64,000 bases of DNA from Syntrophaceae bacterium UBA6109 (GTDB lineage: Bacteria; Desulfobacterota; Syntrophia; Syntrophales; UBA6109): the NCBI GenBank assembly GCA_002428445.1, contig DIWJ01000024.1, positions 103,223 through 167,222 on the forward strand, written 5' to 3'. A program made the position numbers and the translations under genes. Below are positions 1 to 9,376 of the stretch, one piece after another. Positions within the stretch are counted from its first letter, which is position 1; every line of letters starts with the position of its first letter. The notes beneath the pieces are model-generated. The model did not search any database and was not told the DNA's origin. It worked only from the letters and a program-made list of their open reading frames with translations.

Positions 1-2
1 CC

Positions 3-164
3 AGGATCCGCTTTGGCATCCGTAAGTCGAATCAGGGATCGGAGATCTTCCTTGAAACCCTTTTTTCCCGCATGATGGACATGATCAAGCCGGATCATCC
101 GAAGTATCCAAAATTTGCGGACATTGCCACGCTGGCCGTCACAGAGGTAATGGATGTCCGTTGA
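3..164 (+). CDS. C-terminal fragment of an unidentified protein
   Basis: The frame is open from the left edge and ends at TGA 162-164, giving 53 residues that finish with AVTEVMDVR. The start of the gene lies outside the window. I do not recognise the family; the fragment is hydrophilic with a short aromatic/Met-rich patch and no metal or nucleotide motif. It lies on the same strand as dtd, 200 bases upstream of it. That it is coding is inferred from the open frame and ordinary codon use, because nothing can be matched to a known domain. Confidence 0.5.
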   Translation, partial: RIRFGIRKSNQGSEIFLETLFSRMMDMIKPDHPKYPKFADIATLAVTEVMDVR

Positions 165-297
165 GAAGAGCCCTATGAACTGCAGACCAATCGTGAACCG
201 CACCAGGTCTGAACATTCGCCCTCTTCATGGTGATCCCCTGCGCAGGATTTTCTCCTTCCGTTGGTGTCTGAAATGTCTCCCCAAGGAGAGAAGCAG

Positions 298-326
298 ACA
301 AAAGACTTGAAGCGGATGTCTTTTGT
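298..326. repeat. 9-bp perfect inverted repeat upstream of dtd
   Basis: ACAAAAGAC (298-306) and GTCTTTTGT (318-326) are perfect inverted copies separated by 11 bases. The repeat overlaps the candidate -35 element of dtd, so it could be an operator. It could also be a weak terminator of the upstream gene, although only four T follow the stem core. Confidence 0.3.
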
Positions 327-335
327 TGCTAACAT
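307..335 (+). promoter_or_regulatory. candidate sigma-70 promoter for dtd
   Basis: TTGAAG (307-312), a 17-base spacer and TAACAT (330-335) match the consensus at 4/6 and 4/6. The predicted transcript would start about 20 bases before the dtd ATG. The match is moderate, and the placement just upstream of the first gene after a 200-base gap supports it. Confidence 0.35.
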
Positions 336-364
336 GCGCGCCAACTCAAACAGGAACAGTTTTT

Positions 365-814
365 ATGCGTGCTGTTGTTCAACGTGTCAACGAAGCCATT
401 GTTATTGTTAATGAAAATGTGATATCGAAAATCGGGAAGGGGCTCTTGATCTTTCTCGGTGTTGAGAAGGGGGATCAAGAGGAAGACGCCGATTATCTGT
501 TCGAAAAGATCATTACCCTGCGGATATTTGAAGACGAACAGGAAAAGATGAATCTGGCCCTATCGGACATCGGTGGCCAGCTGATGGTGGTATCTCAGTT
601 CACTCTTCTTGCGGATTGCCGCAAAGGCCGGAGACCTTCCTTTACGGAAGCGGAAGAACCTCTCCGGGCGAAGACCCTTTACGAATATTTTCTAAGAATT
701 GCCTCCGGGCGTATGGATGGAGTCGCCAGCGGCGAGTTTCAGGCATCGATGAAAGTGGAGTTGGTTAACGCCGGTCCCGTAACGATGATTCTTGACAGCC
801 GGAAACGATCTTGA
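365..814 (+). CDS. dtd: D-aminoacyl-tRNA deacylase
   Basis: This 149-residue protein hydrolyses D-aminoacyl-tRNAs (and misacylated Gly-tRNA-Ala) in the cytoplasm, a chirality proofreading step. Both family signatures are visible: SQFTLLAD in the middle and NAGPVTMILDS near the C-terminus, which together build the active site at the dimer interface. The length is normal for Dtd (about 145-150). The open frame begins further upstream at 323, but homologous sequence begins at MRAVVQRV, and AGGAAC lies about 10 bases before this ATG, so 365 is chosen. The next gene, guaB, follows after 87 bases on the same strand. Nothing unusual is visible in the protein. Confidence 0.93.
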   Translation: MRAVVQRVNEAIVIVNENVISKIGKGLLIFLGVEKGDQEEDADYLFEKIITLRIFEDEQEKMNLALSDIGGQLMVVSQFTLLADCRKGRRPSFTEAEEPLRAKTLYEYFLRIASGRMDGVASGEFQASMKVELVNAGPVTMILDSRKRS

Positions 815-2362
<1,548 letters not shown>

Positions 2363-2481
2363 AATTCAAGCGGCGTTTTCCTCAATAGAGCGTCTACGCA
2401 TCTCCCGAACCGCGACCGCCGTCCTCTTTTCCTGCCCCTCGGCAGCCGAAACGGTCATCACCAGCGAACCCGGTGGAAGGC

Positions 2482-5400
2482 ATGAAACACACGGACTTTG
2501 TTCATCTGCACGTCCATACGCAATTCAGTCTTCTCGACGGAACCATCCGCCTTGAGGCACTCTTCAAAACGGCGAAAGAATATCAGATGCCGGCGATCGC
2601 TCTGACCGATCACGGGAACATGTTCGGCGCCATCAACTTCTACCAGACAGCCTACCGATACGGGATCAAGCCGATCATCGGATGCGAAACCTACGTTGCC
2701 CCCGGGAGCCGTTTCGACAAGAGCGCACATGGAACGGGCGAAACCGCCCGCCATCTGATCCTGCTGGCGAAAAGCCTTCAGGGCTACCGAAACCTGATGA
2801 AGCTGACAACGGCGGGGTATCTGGAGGGTTTTTATTACCGTCCCAGGATCGACAAGACGCTCCTCGCCCAGCATCACGAAGGTCTCATTGCCCTGAGCGC
2901 ATGCCTGCACGGCGAGATTCCAGGTCTCCTGCTTCGCGGCGAGAGTGAAGCCGCGGAGCGCGTTGCAGCGCAGTACCGCGAACTGTTCGGCGAAGGCAAC
3001 TTCTTCCTGGAAATCATGGAGAATGGGATTCCTGAACAGAAGACCGTCAACCAGGGACTCTTGGAGATCGGGCGGCGCCTCTCACTGCCCCTCGTCGCAA
3101 CGAACGACTGTCACTATCTCAAGTCGGCGGATGCCGAGGCCCATGAGATCCTTCTCTGTATTCAAACGGGAAAGACCGTGGAAAGCCCGGACCGTATGCG
3201 CTTTGCAACGGACCAGTTCTATTTTCGTTCGCCCGAGGAGATGAAAACGCTCTTTTCCTGGTGCCCCCAGGCTATTGAAAACACGGTGCAGATCGCCGAG
3301 CGGTGCAACCTGACGCTGGAATTCGGGAAGTTCTATTTGCCGCGCTTCGAGGTGAGCGCCGATCAGAGCCTCGATGAAGTTCTGCGGGCAGCCGCGAAGA
3401 AGGGGCTCGAACGCCTGTTGCCCATCATCATGAAGTTCTCGTCTCAGGATGAGCCGGCGCTGAGGGAGAACTACGAGCGGCGGCTGCATGAGGAGCTGGA
3501 GATGATCCGCTCCATGGGTTTTGCCGGTTATTTTCTGATCGTTGCCGATTTTGTCAATTACGCAAAGGGGAGAGGAATTCCCGTCGGTCCGGGGCGCGGG
3601 TCCGCGGCGGGCAGCCTTGTGGCCTATGCCCTGGGGATCACCAACATCGATCCCATTCGCTATGGGCTTTTCTTTGAGCGCTTCCTCAATCCAAGCCGCA
3701 TCAGCATGCCCGATATCGATATTGATTTCTGCCAGGAAGGACGCGATGAGATCATCCGTTACGTGACGGAGAAATACGGCACCGATCACGTGGCCCAGAT
3801 CATCACCTTCGGGAAGATGCAGGCCAAGGCGGTGGTTCGCGATGTCGGACGGGCGATGAACATCCCTTACGGCGAGGTCGACGCGATCGCCAAGATGATC
3901 CCCAATGTGCTCAATATCACTCTGGAGGAAGCCATCAAGACCGAGCCGCGGCTCGCGGAAGAAGAGAAGAAGAACCCCAAGATCAAGAAACTGCTGAACC
4001 TGTCCCGTTCTCTGGAAGGCCTGAATCGGCACGCGTCGACGCACGCGGCCGGCGTCGTGATATCCGATGTGCCTCTTGTCGAGCGTGTCCCCCTGTGTTC
4101 TCCCAAGGATGACGTCGTTACGCAGTTTTCCATGAACGACATTTCGGCCGTCGGCCTGACAAAGTTCGATTTCCTCGGCCTGAAGACGCTCACCGTCATC
4201 AAGAACGCGCTGCAGTTCATACGCGAAGGGCGCAAGGATGAGCTCAATATGGATGCGCTGCCCCTCGACGACCGGGAGACCTATCAGTTGCTCATGAGAG
4301 GGGATACAGACGGGGTGTTTCAGCTGGAAAGCTCCGGCATGAAGGACATCCTCGTCAGCATGAAACCGGACTGCATCGAAGATATTATCGCCCTCATCGC
4401 GCTGTACCGTCCGGGCCCCATGAATATGGTGCCCGAATTCATTTCCCGCAAGCAGGGAAAGACAAAAATCGTCTATGAATTGCCGGAACTGGAAGCCATC
4501 CTGAAGGAGACATACGGCGTCATTGTCTATCAGGAACAGGTCATGCAGATCGCAGTCGCCATCGGGAATTACACCATGTCCGAGGCCGATACGCTGCGGA
4601 AGGTCATGAGCAAGAAAAAAGCCTCCGAAATGGAGAAGGAAAAACCGAAATTCCTTGAAGGAGCGGTCAAGAGAAAGATCCAGGAAATCAAAGCCAGGAA
4701 GATCTGGGAGCAAATGGAGACGTTTGCCGAATACGGGTTCAACAAATCCCACAGCACGGCCTACGCCATGATCTCCTATCAAACGGCATACCTGAAGACG
4801 CACTATCCGGCCGAATTCATGGCCGCGCTCCTCACCAGCGAAAAGGACAACCGGGACAAGATCATCAAGCACATCAACAACTGCAAAGAGATGACCATCG
4901 GGGTCCTGCCGCCCGATATCAATCAATCACAGAGTGATTTCAGCGTGTCCGGCGGGAACACGATCCGCTTCGGCTTGGCGGCCGTGAAAAATGTCGGCAT
5001 CGGCGCCATTGAAGAGATCATCCATGCCCGGAAGCAGGGCAATCACTTTCAGTCTTTTCAGGATTTTTGCCGGCGCGTCGATCTTCGCAAAGTGAACAAG
5101 AGGGTCATTGAGAGCCTGATCAAGTGCGGCGCCTTCGATTCACTCGGGCACAGGCGCCGGCAACTCCTCGACGCCCACGAGGAAATCATGGAGGCGGCGC
5201 AGAAGCACCAGCGGGACAGATTGAATGGCCAGGTCAGTTTTTTTGACCGCGTCGAAGGGGAAGAGGGGTGCGGCGATTCGGAAGCGTTTACGGGCGGCGC
5301 CCTGCGCGATCTTCCGGAGTGGGACCATCGGGAGTTGCTCAGTTACGAGAAAGAAACCCTGGGTTTCTATATAACCGGCCATCCCTTGATTCCCTGGAAG

Positions 5401-5955
5401 GATAAGCTTGAGCTGCTGACCAGTTGCGATACGGCAACCATTGCTGACAGAAACGACAAGGATGAAGTGGCGATCTCGGGAATCATCAGCAATATTCGAG
5501 AGGTTACGACAAGAAGAAAAGATGTCATGGCCTATGTGACGGTTGAAGATCTCAAGGGATCGATCACCGTAATCTTCTTCGCGGAGATCTATCGGGCGGC
5601 TTTTGAGCTTCTTCACAGCGAAGAACCGGTGCTGGTTCGAGGGACCGTGGATATCGGCGAGGAAAGCGTCAAGGTCATTGCCGCGGAGGCCCAGTTGCTT
5701 TCGGAGGCCACCGTCGTCCCGTATAAAACAGCTCATTTCCGCATCGACGCGATGAAGGCCACCGACAAGGAGATCGACGAATTATATGCCTTGCTGAACA
5801 AGAAGCACGGCAAACAGGACGGCTTCCTGCACCTTGTCAACGGGAACAGCGAGACCGTGATCTACCTTGGCCGCGCTATGCGTCTTGAATTGAGCGGCGA
5901 TTTATTGAAATCCGCCGACGAGATCCTGGGCGCCGGAGCGACAAGATTCTCCTGA
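2482..5955 (+). CDS. dnaE: DNA polymerase III subunit alpha
   Basis: This is the catalytic subunit of the replicative DNA polymerase. The 1157 residues begin with a PHP domain (HLHVHTQFSLLDG, residues 8-20) and continue with the polymerase core: GPGRGSAAGSLVAYALG, then PDIDIDF with Asp 411 and 413, and the third catalytic Asp at about 563 in KFDFLGL. The little-finger and tandem HhH region follows (YGFNKSHSTAYA), and an OB fold occupies about 990-1080. The length is close to E. coli DnaE (1160). A GTG at 2473 would add three residues; the ATG at 2482 is preferred because MKHTDFVHLHVHT is the normal N-terminus and GGTGG sits five bases before it. No intein or frameshift is seen. Confidence 0.96.
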   Translation: MKHTDFVHLHVHTQFSLLDGTIRLEALFKTAKEYQMPAIALTDHGNMFGAINFYQTAYRYGIKPIIGCETYVAPGSRFDKSAHGTGETARHLILLAKSLQGYRNLMKLTTAGYLEGFYYRPRIDKTLLAQHHEGLIALSACLHGEIPGLLLRGESEAAERVAAQYRELFGEGNFFLEIMENGIPEQKTVNQGLLEIGRRLSLPLVATNDCHYLKSADAEAHEILLCIQTGKTVESPDRMRFATDQFYFRSPEEMKTLFSWCPQAIENTVQIAERCNLTLEFGKFYLPRFEVSADQSLDEVLRAAAKKGLERLLPIIMKFSSQDEPALRENYERRLHEELEMIRSMGFAGYFLIVADFVNYAKGRGIPVGPGRGSAAGSLVAYALGITNIDPIRYGLFFERFLNPSRISMPDIDIDFCQEGRDEIIRYVTEKYGTDHVAQIITFGKMQAKAVVRDVGRAMNIPYGEVDAIAKMIPNVLNITLEEAIKTEPRLAEEEKKNPKIKKLLNLSRSLEGLNRHASTHAAGVVISDVPLVERVPLCSPKDDVVTQFSMNDISAVGLTKFDFLGLKTLTVIKNALQFIREGRKDELNMDALPLDDRETYQLLMRGDTDGVFQLESSGMKDILVSMKPDCIEDIIALIALYRPGPMNMVPEFISRKQGKTKIVYELPELEAILKETYGVIVYQEQVMQIAVAIGNYTMSEADTLRKVMSKKKASEMEKEKPKFLEGAVKRKIQEIKARKIWEQMETFAEYGFNKSHSTAYAMISYQTAYLKTHYPAEFMAALLTSEKDNRDKIIKHINNCKEMTIGVLPPDINQSQSDFSVSGGNTIRFGLAAVKNVGIGAIEEIIHARKQGNHFQSFQDFCRRVDLRKVNKRVIESLIKCGAFDSLGHRRRQLLDAHEEIMEAAQKHQRDRLNGQVSFFDRVEGEEGCGDSEAFTGGALRDLPEWDHRELLSYEKETLGFYITGHPLIPWKDKLELLTSCDTATIADRNDKDEVAISGIISNIREVTTRRKDVMAYVTVEDLKGSITVIFFAEIYRAAFELLHSEEPVLVRGTVDIGEESVKVIAAEAQLLSEATVVPYKTAHFRIDAMKATDKEIDELYALLNKKHGKQDGFLHLVNGNSETVIYLGRAMRLELSGDLLKSADEILGAGATRFS

Positions 5956-5969
5956 CAGGATTTCCCCCG

Positions 5970-6698
5970 ATGGAATCAGCCGAAAAGACTTACAGGCGCG
6001 CAGTCTCCGGGGAGGACCTTCTATCGTACGAAGTGAATGTTCGCGAGACGGAGCTCCTCATCCGCTCGGATGTTTTCCTGCGCGAAGAGGCCCTGGCGGC
6101 CGTCCATTGCCTTCGCGGCCATGTCGAGTCCTACATCCAGAGCCATCCTGATTTCCTGACATCGCTGTCCCCCTTGCCGGATGACGGCTTTTCGCCTGCC
6201 ATCGTCCGGGCGATGCTGCAGGCCGGAAAAAAAGCAGGCGTCGGTCCGATGGCCGCTGTTGCCGGCGCGATCGCGGAGTTCGTCGGGCAAAGACTTCAAG
6301 GCCGCTGCGGCGATATCATCATTGAAAACGGCGGAGACATATTTCTCAAGAGCAGAAGAAGGGAGCGCTGCGTCGGCATTTTCGCCGGGAGTTCACCGCT
6401 GAGCGGCCGGATTGCCTTAAGAATTCCGCCATCGGAAAGATCAGTCGGGATCTGTACGTCCTCCGGGACCGTCGGACATTCCTTGAGTTACGGCAGGGCC
6501 GACGCCGTATGCGTGCTTTCGGCGTCGGCGACACTCTCTGATGCCGCGGCAACGGCCATCGGCAATGTCGTCATGGAACAGGCCGACATTGCCCGTGGCA
6601 TCGCCAGGGCACAGAAGATTCCCGGTGTTCTGGGGATTCTCATCATCATTCGGGACCGGCTGGGGGTGTGGGGTGAAATGGAGGTTGTCCGATCATGA
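5970..6698 (+). CDS. UPF0280 family protein (ApbE-like fold)
   Basis: This 242-residue protein belongs to the UPF0280 family, which resembles ApbE (FAD:protein FMN transferase) in sequence. The family function is not established. The ENGGDIFLKS stretch in the middle corresponds to the ENGGD region that ApbE uses to bind flavin, and the later stretch TSSGTVGHSLSYGRADAVCVL is the second conserved block. No signal peptide is present, unlike true ApbE, so it is probably cytosolic. It starts 14 bases after dnaE with CAGGA as a weak ribosome site. Its last 18 codons are copied in altered form directly downstream (see the repeat at 6642). Family assignment is firm, biochemical role unknown. Confidence 0.8.
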   Translation: MESAEKTYRRAVSGEDLLSYEVNVRETELLIRSDVFLREEALAAVHCLRGHVESYIQSHPDFLTSLSPLPDDGFSPAIVRAMLQAGKKAGVGPMAAVAGAIAEFVGQRLQGRCGDIIIENGGDIFLKSRRRERCVGIFAGSSPLSGRIALRIPPSERSVGICTSSGTVGHSLSYGRADAVCVLSASATLSDAAATAIGNVVMEQADIARGIARAQKIPGVLGILIIIRDRLGVWGEMEVVRS

Positions 6699-6764
6699 AC
6701 ATCAAATCATCATTCGGGACGAACTGGAGTGTTTGGAGGCGAAATCGAGATTGTCCGATTATTG
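6642..6764 (+). repeat. diverged tandem copy of the 3' end of the UPF0280 gene
   Basis: ATCATCATTCGGGAC occurs at 6642-6656 and again at 6706-6720, a spacing of 64 bases. The similarity continues through both copies to TTGTCCGATCATG and TTGTCCGATTATT. Copy 1 encodes the end of the UPF0280 protein (IIIRDRLGVWGEMEVVRS), and copy 2 in its own frame encodes IIIRDELECLEAKSRL. The spacing is not a multiple of three and one base is gained inside copy 2, so copy 2 is out of frame and lies behind the stop. It looks like an old tandem duplication, or the remains of a longer earlier C-terminus. Confidence 0.75.
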
Positions 6765-6821
6765 GAGGTGTCGCTTGCCTTCATGGCGTAAGTTTACATA
6801 ACCTATCTTATGAGACGTCGG

Positions 6822-7787
6822 CTATAATCCTTCTGCAGAGAGCTCCTTGACCAGATGCGCCTGCTTATCGGTAAGTTTCTTCGGCACATCGATCGTTATC
6901 TTGATGTATTGATCGCCTCTTCCCGAACCTTTCAGCCGCGGAACGCCATAACCCTTCATGCGGATCCTTGTGTTGCTTTGCGTCCCTGCCGGGATCTTCA
7001 CCTTCTTGACCGCACCGTCGATCGTCGGAACATCGATGGACGCCCCCAATGCGGCCATGGAGAAAGAAACTGAACGTTCCATGTAAAGATCACTGCCGTC
7101 CCGCGCAAATACGGGATGCGGAAGGATGTTGACATTCAGATACAGGTCGCCGGGAGATCCGCCCTGGAGACCTGGCCCTCCCTTCGCTGCAAGCCGAAGC
7201 TTCTTTCCCGTATTGATGCCCGGCGGCACCTTGAATGATATTTCGTCGGTCTTGCCGTTCCGCTGTATGGCAAGCTTCTTTTCCGCACCCGATACTGATT
7301 CTTCCAATGTAATTGAAAGGTTATACTCGACGTCGGGACCCTTCTCCGGTTCCTGTTCAAACCGCTCCCGCCCGCCGCCAAAGAGACCGGCAAAGGGATC
7401 TTCCTGGTTGGCTCCCTGATAAGAATAGCCGCGCCTCCTGCCGCCGCCGTAGCCTGCCGTCCGCCTTCCGGACTGACCGAACACTCCCCCGCCGAAACCC
7501 ATATCGCGGAGAATCTCATTGAGGTCGAAATTTCTGAAGATGTCTTCCTGCGTATATTGTTGCCTGAATCCCTCCGACCCGAAATTGTCGTACTGCTTCC
7601 GCTTTTCAGGATCGCTCAAGACGGCGTAGGCTTCGCTGATCTTCTTGAATCTTTCTTCCGCCTGTTTGTTGTTGGGATTCTTATCGGGGTGGTGCTTGAG
7701 GGCAAGTTTGCGATAGGCCTTCTTGATGTCGTCGCCCGATGCGCTCTTTTCCACGCCGAGTATCTTGTAATAATCTTCCGCGGCCAT
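6822..7787 (-). CDS. cbpA: CbpA-type J-domain co-chaperone (DnaJ class B)
   Basis: The protein stimulates the ATPase of DnaK and delivers unfolded clients. The N-terminal J domain (residues about 4-70) carries the essential HPD at 33-35. A Gly/Arg/Tyr-rich linker follows (about 95-140), then the two beta-sandwich client-binding domains and the dimerisation tail. There is no Cys-rich zinc domain, so it is the CbpA/DnaJ-B type rather than canonical DnaJ, and 321 residues fits this (CbpA is about 306). AGAGGG lies just before the ATG. It is the last gene of the minus-strand run that begins at recG, separated by 105 bases from its upstream neighbour, so it may have its own promoter. The symbol is by type, not by proven orthology. 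Confidence 0.85.
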   Translation of the reverse strand: MAAEDYYKILGVEKSASGDDIKKAYRKLALKHHPDKNPNNKQAEERFKKISEAYAVLSDPEKRKQYDNFGSEGFRQQYTQEDIFRNFDLNEILRDMGFGGGVFGQSGRRTAGYGGGRRRGYSYQGANQEDPFAGLFGGGRERFEQEPEKGPDVEYNLSITLEESVSGAEKKLAIQRNGKTDEISFKVPPGINTGKKLRLAAKGGPGLQGGSPGDLYLNVNILPHPVFARDGSDLYMERSVSFSMAALGASIDVPTIDGAVKKVKIPAGTQSNTRIRMKGYGVPRLKGSGRGDQYIKITIDVPKKLTDKQAHLVKELSAEGL

Positions 7788-7892
7788 TTGCCCTCTTCCA
7801 CCGACTATGTATGCATAATTTTTGATAAACCGTCAAAACATGTTCGCTTGTAAATTACCTACTTGTTCTTGTTTGTCAAGGGTTAATGAATA

Positions 7893-8780
7893 TTACTGCG
7901 CTGTATTTATAGTGCTATTGGCTCTCGTGCGAAGATCAAGAACGAAATCGTCCTCGATCCGCTTGTTGAATTTGTGGGCGCTGCCGACCGCACTGTAGAT
8001 GTTTCCGCCGTACCAGCCGAGTTCAAAGAAAAGAAAGACGCCTGCTGCCGCATAATGCTCATGCCGGCACAACTCGACGGCGGCAAGGGCAAAAGAGGCA
8101 TTGAGCAGGAATGCTGCCAGCGCATCCTTGGGCCGTTCAGCATACAGGTGACCGGAACCTGGAACAACTGCAGCCAGGGTTCCTGCAAGGGCGGGGGATT
8201 TCCGAGGCAGGCGGTCGATTTCTTCAAGGCCCTCCCTAAGGATGGGGACGGCCTTTGAAAATGGGCCGGTGACGGAGAGGCCATCAACTGCTGTCGATGC
8301 CCCGCTCCGCTTTCCCTGTTCCAGATAGATCATGACGGTCTCATACAACGCCCTGTCGCGTTCAGGCGACGGGGCCGTCCTGACAATTTCCTCAAGTGTG
8401 TTCAGGGCCTTATCGGTGAGTTTTCTTTCCTTTTCCGCCGATGCTTTCAGGAACATGGCGTCGATCCTGAGGCCGCTGTTCGGAAATCGGAGGAGGAACA
8501 CCTCTACGGAATCGATGGTTTCCTTCCATCTTTTCGCGCGGAACAGGCTCTCCGCGATCCGCAGCTGAGCCTTTTCGATCTGCGTATGGGTGGGATGGTG
8601 GAAAAGAAATCTCTTGTATTCAGTGATCGCCCGGTAATAATCGCCCTCGACGAAGAGCGATTCAGCGAATTCGTAGGAAGAATCGCCGGCCCTTCCCTCT
8701 TCGGCAATCGCCGCAGACGCCGGGAATAGCCAAAGAACGGACAAAGAAAAGATGATCGCGGGAAGGCATCTTTGTGCCAT
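7893..8780 (-). CDS. exported TPR protein with C-terminal membrane segment
   Basis: The 295-residue product has a signal peptide (hydrophobic stretch 8-25, cleavage likely after AIAEE or nearby). Tetratricopeptide-like helices follow over about 34-185 (for example YEFAESLFVEGDYYRAITEYKR, here given only in part as FAESLFVEGDYY). The C-terminal part contains PGSGHLY and two hydrophobic stretches (about 205-265) resembling DUF5683-type membrane domains that carry a P-G-x-G-x-x-Y motif. It is probably an envelope protein anchored in the inner membrane, with periplasmic TPRs that bind partners. It begins eight bases after the iorB stop, suggesting co-transcription. The specific function is unknown. 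Confidence 0.7.
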   Translation of the reverse strand: MAQRCLPAIIFSLSVLWLFPASAAIAEEGRAGDSSYEFAESLFVEGDYYRAITEYKRFLFHHPTHTQIEKAQLRIAESLFRAKRWKETIDSVEVFLLRFPNSGLRIDAMFLKASAEKERKLTDKALNTLEEIVRTAPSPERDRALYETVMIYLEQGKRSGASTAVDGLSVTGPFSKAVPILREGLEEIDRLPRKSPALAGTLAAVVPGSGHLYAERPKDALAAFLLNASFALAAVELCRHEHYAAAGVFLFFELGWYGGNIYSAVGSAHKFNKRIEDDFVLDLRTRANSTINTAQ

Positions 8781-8788
8781 GCGCTCGG

Positions 8789-9376
8789 TCAGGCGGATCT
8801 GCCAAGGTGGAAGGCATCCAGGTTAACCTTCGTCAGTTTAGCCGCAAACGAATTCTTCAAGACCTTTTCCCAGATCGAAAGATCGATCTCGGTCAGGAAA
8901 GCCGATAAAGCGCCAAGCAATACCGTATTGACCGTCCGGGCATTCCCCGCCTTGCGGGCAAGGTTCTCCCCGTGAACCACTTTGGATGCCGGAAATGCGG
9001 CTTTGACGGTATCGACGATGTCGGCAGGATAGGCAAGGTCGCCGAGGTTGACTGCCGGGGGAAGGATCTCCTGATCGTTGATGATAACGCAGCCGTCTTT
9101 TTTGAGGTAGTCGAGATAGCGGAGTGTTTCCAGTTTTTCGAATGCCAGCAGGATATCGACGTCGGCTTTGAGGGCGAGGGGTGAGAAGACCTTCCGGCCG
9201 TAGCGAACATGGCTTGTGACGCACCCGCCGCGCTGTGCCATGCCATGAACCTCGCTCTTTTTTACGTCGAGGCCCGCTTCCATGAACACACTCGAGAGGA
9301 TATCGCTCGCTCTGAGAATCCCCTGCCCGCCCACGCCGGCAAGAAGAATGCTTCGGGTGGCTCCGCCTGCTATCAT
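8789..9376 (-). CDS. iorB: indolepyruvate ferredoxin oxidoreductase, beta subunit
   Basis: IorB is the gamma-type (pyruvate-oxidoreductase family) subunit that with IorA oxidises aryl pyruvates (indolepyruvate, phenylpyruvate) to aryl-acetyl-CoA, reducing ferredoxin; the reaction is reversible. The 195 residues start with SILLAGVGGQGILRASDIL, the characteristic glycine-rich start, and contain KKSEVHGMAQRGG, also diagnostic. ATGA overlap with iorA (start at 9376, iorA stop at 9373) shows translational coupling, and AAGGAGAAGAAAGG lies in front. The open frame extends 20 codons further upstream, but that part lies inside iorA and lacks similarity. Confidence 0.93.
   Translation of the reverse strand: MIAGGATRSILLAGVGGQGILRASDILSSVFMEAGLDVKKSEVHGMAQRGGCVTSHVRYGRKVFSPLALKADVDILLAFEKLETLRYLDYLKKDGCVIINDQEILPPAVNLGDLAYPADIVDTVKAAFPASKVVHGENLARKAGNARTVNTVLLGALSAFLTEIDLSIWEKVLKNSFAAKLTKVNLDAFHLGRSA

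Noticed and set aside
3082..4926. 614-residue open frame on the minus strand
   Set aside because: It is a shadow of dnaE, whose polymerase motifs on the plus strand are beyond doubt; the shadow has no domain and low-complexity composition.
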